A program made the translations under genes and the position numbers. The notes below the pieces were generated by a model. That model was not told the origin of the DNA. It worked only from the letters and a program-made list of their open reading frames with translations, and ran no database searches. Positions 59,401 to 64,000 of a stretch of 64,000 nucleotides of DNA are shown here, in pieces (position 1 is the stretch's first letter; the number at the start of each line of letters is the position of its first letter). The stretch is from Dicaeum eximium (taxonomy: Eukaryota; Chordata; Aves; Passeriformes; Dicaeidae): the NCBI GenBank assembly GCA_013396995.1, contig VWZP01008292.1, positions 85,683-149,682 of the forward strand, read 5' to 3'.

Positions 59401-62400
59401 AAGATGGCACCCTGATGAAGCAGTGCACATGATGATCCAAAATCATCAGAGACCACCAATTTTAAGTGCCTCATTTAAGATATTGAAAGCTTGATTTTCA
59501 GAATATTTAGGCTATTCAGAATATTTATTTATAGCATTTTGCTATATGCAAAGTACAATCTTTATTGATTAAAATTGTGAGTACTAAGTACTTTTTCCAA
59601 TCAGACCCCAAGCTTTTGGGTTAGACTAACAAAAGTTAAGTTCTGTTAGATGACACAGCCTGTCAGAAGTGGTTTAAATCATTTATTCTGCAACCTTCAG
59701 GCAGTGCAGGGAAAAGAGAGGGATAAAAATCTGATTCTGCAAGTCAGTATTTGATAACTTTAGCGACAAGATTGTATCTTTCTACAGTTCACCACTCAAG
59801 TTTCATTCCTTCTCTGGGCACCCTGAAATGCCAGGGTGCTCTCTGCTCTTCAACCTCTGCAAAGGATACCCTGTAAAGGACATTGATGTTATGCTCAAAA
59901 GAGCAATTACTGAAATCAAGGTTGTAACTGCACTCAGTGTGGCAGAGCTGCAGAAGGAAAGGTGCTTTCCCATCAGTGTGGGGAAATCTTCCTTACACAT
60001 GCTCTTGAACAGTATCACAAATGTGCTTGAAGCCTTGGAGCTCATGGGAGCAGTGGGACAACTGTTTATCTCTGACTAAACAGCAAAACTCTTATTTCTT
60101 GTTTTTTCCAGTAGTAGGTCAGGCATAGAAAATTTCGAGGCAAATGCCTGAAGTTAGGAAAATGTACAAATAACTAAAACCAGATCTAATAATAGAAAGT
60201 ATGAAACAGCTCTTGCTCATCTGATGACGAAGGAAGCTTTGGCTAATTTGTATACACTCGCTTCTCAAAACCAACTTTGTTTAAAAAGCAACATCCAGGT
60301 GCAAAAAAATCATTGTTAATAAACACCATCATTATGGAGCCAGGGCAACTTTGATTTGATATAAATGAGTTACATATAGTCCTTACACAATTACTTACTT
60401 CACAAATAATTGTCAAAAAGAGACTGACCTGGGTCTCACACAGCACAGCCCAGTCTTCTGCTTCTACCTTGGAAAGGGGTTCCATGCCACCTGGCTGGTT
60501 TAAATGATTTGATCAATGCCCTGCAGGGGCAGAGACAAGCCCCACTTCCCCTAAGCAGTAAGTCTCTCCCTGGACTAACTTTATACTCCAGCAGCATGAT
60601 TTTGCAAAGGAAGGACCACTTCACGCTGAGCCCGTCACATAAATTCGTGTCAGCCCTTTGTTAAAGTTGAATGAGGGACCAGACACACCTCTGGTCCCAA
60701 AGGATGGAGGCACCACCCTTTGCTTGTAAGCCAAGATCTTCAGCCAGAAGATCTTCAGAAAGGTAAATCAATGGCAAAAAGGAAAATTTGGCCTGATAGA
60801 GACATATAGCACAAGAGGAGACAGGCTATTGAGCTGAACATTCTTTTTCCACAGTAGAGTTTTAAGCAATGGAACACATGATCCTTAGAGAGCAAAATAA
60901 CTCCATATCTGGAGAATAAGAAGTCAGCATAAAAAACCAAGGAGGCAAACGCATTGGAGGCAATTCCAAGGAGCCACTTGCAACCACCACTCGTGGGAAT
61001 AAAGCTCTATCAGCCACAGGTCAGCAGGAAAATCATCTCTTAACTTCTCCTTTCAACTTGCATTTAAGTTGAATGTAAATAAGCAGTGCCAAACTGAAAT
61101 ACCAGGTCAACACTCTGAGATGCTGGAGCTGGCTGCTTTCAACAAAAAGGGGTGAAACACTTTTCTTTGGGAGAGAACACAAGAATCTTTTTTTTTAATC
61201 TTGCTTTTTTATTTATTCTGCTTCCTCCATCCTCTATACAGACTTGTCCTGACAATAACGAAGCTTCCAGCTAGCTTTCTGAACTAAGGCTTTGTTATAA
61301 AGGTTATTTCACTGCCAACTCCTGAATGTGTTTGGTATTAGTTTACCTTGATGTTGAATCCTCCCATTGCTCACCACTAGTGATCTTAGAGACCACTGTA
61401 TCCCAATGCACAGAAATACTCTGGAATTACCACATCTGTGGGCAAATGTTAGGTATTATCAAAAAGAATACAGTGGAAGACTCAAGAATAAATACTCTGA
61501 AAGGAAAAAAAAAAAAGGAGCAACTAAAATGTGATCCCCTCATGGAAAAAATCTTGAAATGAAAAGTTCTTTCCTAAATTTCCTAAACTCATTCATGGGG
61601 TGACAGAAGGGAAAAAATATGTGCCTTCATCATCCTGTTGTCCAGATTGTTTTTTCAGTGTAATTCAAGAATTCACTGGTAACAAAACATCAGAGCAAAA
61701 TAATTCAATCTTAATTTTATCTCTCCTGGTCTATGTCACATCTGACAGACGGTTGAATAAAAGTTCATTCTCCTTTGTGGCTTTGCTTCAGCTCCATTGT
61801 AATTGCATTAAGAAATCATAATCCCCTGTTTCCAAAACCACCATCACCCACAAAACAGACTCTTAAATAAAGCCAACAGGACACAGAGCAATTTGCAGAC
61901 TAGGAACTGAAATTGCCTAGCAAGTCCAGTGCTGATACTAAGAAAAGCTGCCAAAAAGGCAAAGCATTTAAGAACTCCAGAATTCAAGAACTCAAGGAAT
62001 TCAATAAATTAAATATTTCTAATAGATGGAGCATCATTTGTGCAATATATTATTTATATTGTGCCATAACTGCACTCTAAATTAGTTTCAGGTTTTAACA
62101 GAATTAAGGCAGTTCAAAATCAAACCTAGTTCTGTGTGACTTTGATGTAAAATCTCATCTTAAGCCTTCCATCATGCAAGTGCATACAGGCTTATGAAAT
62201 ACAATTACCGCAAAGCTGCTACATAAATAATACTGTGGAACTAATACTCCTCCTGTCGAAAATGTCAAAATCACACCTTGAGTTTTTCTGGTACCCTAAG
62301 CTTGCCTCATCTCTATTGCCCTAAGATCCTTCCTTATAGTTCTCTGATTTACCTTCTCATGCATTTTGCAAAAAATATTTAGGCATCATAATGCCTCCAT

Positions 62401-64000
62401 AAATCGAGCCCCTGCTTTGTCGTATTTCCAGGGCATTCCCACTGACATTCTGATGGGACATGCAGGACTGAATGGACCTCAAAACTGAGGTCTCACCTCC
62501 CAAGACAGCAGTAACAATCTGGGCACTGTTTTCATCCACACCAACACCAGGTCTTCTTCCTGTTGCATGCAGTGACTAATTTACTTCAGATGAGATCTAT
62601 CGCTGAGTAAGATGCAGATGACATTTGGGAAAGTATTGTCCACAGAGATAATGAATTTAAGTCAAAATTAGTTAAGAGGAGACTGTTTAACAACAGGAGG
62701 TAGGGGAAGGCAAATAAATTCTATTACTCAGGTGCTAGGAAACAGGCTCCAAATTTAGAAGTCCAGATTTGTTTTCATCTACAACTGCTTGCTCTGATAA
62801 TATTGCTCCTAAATATGCTTCAGAGTTGAACACACTGCTGCTTTTGATGTGGCCTAGTTTCCAGAGGTGGAGAATGGCCATGCTGTGTCTGGACTACTGG
62901 TGAGGTATCCTTGTCTTCTTCAGTCTAGCTCTTGAGTTCTTAAGCACGAAAAATCTTGATTTAAGTGCATAAGAAGCTGTCTTAGGCAATGACATTTGAG
63001 AGCACCCCCAAGAAGGGCATGTGCTTGCTCTCAGGCTATGCACCAGGTTATGGCATAGCTGGGACCAGCACTTCATGCTTTCCAAGGTGCCCAACATGCA
63101 CAGTTCCTGGGGGGCTGAGACTTCTCTGGTTCCCCAGGGAGTGCGGGGCCAGTGAACACGCACACGCACGTCTGGCTCCCAGCCACAGGCTGGCTGGCAC
63201 AATGCCCTGCCAGGGCTCTGCAGAGGCAGAGATCTTGAGGGATGGGTTTCCCCAAGCCCAAACACCCCCAAAGCCCTCTCAGAATCGGTCAGGTCAGAAG
63301 GGACCACGGTGGGTCATCTGCTCCGACCTCCCTGCTCCAGCAGGTTTGTCCCAGAGCACATGGCACAGGGTTGTGTCCAGACGGTTCTTGAGTGTCTCCA
63401 GTGAGGGAGACTCCAGAGCCTCTGCGGGCAACCTGCTGCAGTGCGTGGCTGCCCGCACGGTAAAGAAATTCTTCAAGTGTTCAGCTGGAACTTCCCGTGC
63501 ATCAGTTTCTGCCACTGCCTCTTGTCCTATTGCTGGGCACCGCCAAGGAGAGCCTGGAAGCCTCCTCTTGGAACCCCCTCCCCTTACACGATGGTAAGGC
63601 TCCCTCGAGCACAGCCAGGCCGCCTCTCCCGGCCCAGGGAACCCCGCCGAATGGCACGGCGCACCCGGCTCTACTCGCCCCGTCCTCCCACCGGCGAGGC
63701 CCCACGACCCGGGAGCGGGTTCCCGGCGCCGGNGCGGGTCCCCGGCGCCGGGGCAGCCGCACGGACAGCGCCCATTCCCCGCCGGCAGCGGCGGCAGCTC
63801 CGCGGCCCCGCCACCCCAGCGCCGGGCGCCGCCATCTCCCCGCCGCCCTTCCCGCCGCGCAGGCCGCTTACCCGTGGGCGCCGGGGCGATGCCGGCGGCC
63901 AGGCGGCTGTAGGAGCTGTAGCCGCGGTGCGGGGCGAAGCGGCAGACGGGGCGGCCGCGGTACGTGCAGTCGAAGAGGTAGCAGCCCGGCTCGGCCGCCG
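47261..64000 (-). CDS. LRP11: LRP11, low-density lipoprotein receptor-related protein 11, 5'-partial
   Basis: LRP11 is a single-pass type I membrane protein of unclear ligand. Seven exons (64000-63872, 58945-58785, 56298-56157, 54113-53988, 53276-53067, 47786-47685, 47415-47261) join in frame into 340 complete codons plus TAG. The first exon runs off the window, so the signal peptide and most of the MANSC domain are missing. Order of parts: the end of the MANSC domain (GCYLFDC…VCRF…GYSSYSR), a PKD-like domain (VVLQSPVDWVLLDGRESSDD … LTVTDTAGQRSSDNVSVTVL), one LDL-receptor class A repeat with its acidic calcium site (CDGVRQCPDGSDETFC), a Ser/Thr/Asn-rich stalk, a transmembrane helix (LPLALGLAITALLLLMVAC) and a 29-residue basic-then-acidic tail. 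Order and splice phases agree with human LRP11. Divergence from human is concentrated in the stalk. PCMT1 lies tail to tail. Confidence 0.96.
47685..47786 (-). CDS. LRP11: LRP11 stalk exon (penultimate)
   Basis: Encodes DNSSSGKRTDDKNGDGIMMP then KRDQLGGGRPVPET, phase 1 at both ends, between acceptor TTTATGCAG and donor GTAAGA. It is hydrophilic juxtamembrane sequence aligned with the human DSSSSGK…PAPETG segment. Confidence 0.92.
47787..53066 (-). other. LRP11: LRP11 intron between the two stalk exons
   Basis: A 5.3 kb intron with an A-rich run at 52579-52608. GC-richer patches at 48225-48550 and 49237-49715 contain overlapping frames on both strands, none recognisable. No transposon was firmly identified. 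Confidence 0.7.
52579..52608. repeat. A-rich low-complexity run
   Basis: Two long A tracts separated by CC, then a C tract, on the + strand. It is simple low-complexity DNA within an LRP11 intron. Confidence 0.75.
53067..53276 (-). CDS. LRP11: LRP11 stalk exon (Ser/Thr/Asn-rich)
   Basis: Encodes 70 residues running LSSGRKTVTHAALGTTQQRT, then AGLAENTEENSAVNTLKATA, ending KKQISGFVP. Human has LGLDRKMVTHTAAS at the matching start. Several Asn-X-Ser/Thr sequons (for example NQS) and many Ser/Thr residues suggest a glycosylated stalk. Acceptor is GTTAACAG, donor is GTAAGA, phase 1 at both ends. Confidence 0.93.
53988..54113 (-). CDS. LRP11: LRP11 exon encoding the LDL-receptor class A repeat
   Basis: One complete class A module: CVGVCSRYQFICDDGCCIDI then TFACDGVRQCPDGSDETFC. 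The Cys pattern and the acidic DGSDE calcium motif are intact. The module sits on one symmetrical phase 1-1 exon of 126 bases, as is usual for this family. Acceptor is CTCAACAG, donor is GTAAGT. Confidence 0.97.
56157..56298 (-). CDS. LRP11: LRP11 exon, second half of PKD-like domain
   Basis: Encodes VPQPGTLKLSHIQEGRYIFQ, LTVTDTAGQRSSDNVSVTVL and PMVHSAA plus one base. The LTVTD(T/S)AGQRSSD run is typical of the last strands of a PKD/REJ-like β-sandwich. NVS is a potential N-glycosylation site. Acceptor is TTACTCAG, donor is GTGAGA. Confidence 0.97.
58508..58630 (+). mobile_element. CR1 LINE 3'-end fragment
   Basis: Reads in the CR1 sense direction: CTTCTCTGGAGGTCTTCAGA, then ACAGTTGGACCAGATGATCT and TTTGAGGTCCCTTCCAACCT, ending just before the usual ATTCTATG repeats. 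It lies in LRP11 intron 2, antisense to LRP11. The left edge is approximate. Confidence 0.85.
58785..58945 (-). CDS. LRP11: LRP11 exon, first half of PKD-like domain
   Basis: Encodes EEHDEPPQSKAGQDVVLQSP, VDWVLLDGRESSDDRGIVHY and EWTLLQGDSSVEMQ, ending on a codon boundary at donor GTACAT. The acceptor is a TTTTTTTATTGAAG stretch. It matches human PPLSKAGQDVVL…DGRESTDDHAIVQYEWALLQGD. Confidence 0.96.
58946..63871 (-). other. LRP11: LRP11 intron 1
   Basis: A 4.9 kb intron with donor GTAAGC at 63871. It includes a long CR1 fragment at 63270-63592 and the edge of a CpG island from about 63595 onward. A + strand open frame at 59828-60079 does not resemble a known protein. The remainder is AT-rich without recognisable elements. 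Confidence 0.75.
63270..63592 (-). mobile_element. CR1 LINE 3'-end fragment (~320 bases)
   Basis: The + strand gives the reverse-complement of a CR1 3' end over its full length: AGAATCGGTCAGGTCAGAAG, then TGCTCCAGCAGG, CACAGGGTTGTGTCCAGACG, TCTCCAGTGAGGGAGACTCC, GGCAACCTGCTGCAGTG, GTAAAGAAATTCTTCAAGTG, GGAACTTCCCGTGCATCAGT, TTGTCCTATTGCTGGGCACC. It is the longest and best-preserved CR1 3' piece here, in LRP11 intron 1 and in the same orientation as the gene. Confidence 0.93.
63595..64000. other. LRP11: CpG island at the LRP11 5' end (continues beyond window)
   Basis: GC- and CpG-dense sequence from about 63595 to the window edge, covering the end of LRP11 exon 1 and the start of intron 1. 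The promoter itself lies outside the window. A single n at 63732 falls between two copies of a GGCGCCGG-containing segment. Confidence 0.85.
63872..64000 (-). CDS. LRP11: LRP11 coding exon 1, partial (end of MANSC domain)
   Basis: Reads AAEPGCYLFDCTYRGRPVCR then FAPHRGYSSYSRLAAGIAPA and PT, ending in phase 1 at donor GTAAGC. Human has LGCYLFNCTARGRNVCKFALHSGYSSYS at the same place, the C-terminal part of the cysteine-rich MANSC domain. The 5' part, including signal peptide and start codon, is beyond the window. Confidence 0.95.

Noticed and set aside
59828..60079. 83-codon + strand frame (Leu/Val-rich) in LRP11 intron 1
   Set aside because: No similarity recognised; a - strand frame covers the same place. 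Kept only as a note in the intron entry.
62989..63597. 202-codon + strand frame
   Set aside because: Its second half is the antisense of a CR1 3' end, and the first half has no recognisable features.

Overview
This window is nuclear DNA from a vertebrate, almost certainly a bird. Evidence: split genes with GT-AG introns, two CpG islands, scattered CR1 LINE fragments (the main avian/reptilian retrotransposon), and a ~1.1 kb solo LTR of a kind I recognise from avian genomes. The PCMT1-LRP11 pair matches the arrangement on human 6q25. I cannot name the species.

Layout: (1) 1-4050 is AT-rich intergenic DNA with no recognisable gene. (2) 4080-5800 is a CpG island holding the PCMT1 promoter (CCAAT boxes at 4288, 4338 and, inverted, 4385) and coding exon 1. 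(3) 4826-30097, + strand, is the complete PCMT1 gene: seven coding exons give a 227-residue protein-L-isoaspartate O-methyltransferase. An alternative donor inside exon 7 joins an eighth exon at 38534, replacing the C-terminus with Arg-Asp-Glu-Leu (RDEL). (4) The introns hold CR1 fragments (12.6-13.05, 16.8, 33.25-33.43 kb), the solo LTR (33.94-35.02 kb), and a degenerate antisense coding-like stretch (about 25.1-27.9 kb) that looks like a decayed retrocopy. (5) 40.7-45.8 kb is the convergent gap between the two genes. (6) 64000-47261, - strand, is LRP11: seven coding exons, the first cut by the window edge, giving the end of the MANSC domain, a PKD-like domain, one LDL-receptor class A repeat, a Ser/Thr-rich stalk, a transmembrane helix and a cytoplasmic tail. 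Its 3'UTR runs to about 45.8 kb and contains a sense CR1 piece.

The two genes are functionally unrelated, a cytosolic or ER-retained protein-repair enzyme and a type I membrane protein, and lie tail to tail. All exon boundaries come from reading frame, splice consensus and remembered human protein sequences; nothing was aligned by software. Two single n bases (4719 and 63732) lie in GC-rich exon-1 regions and may mark assembly defects.
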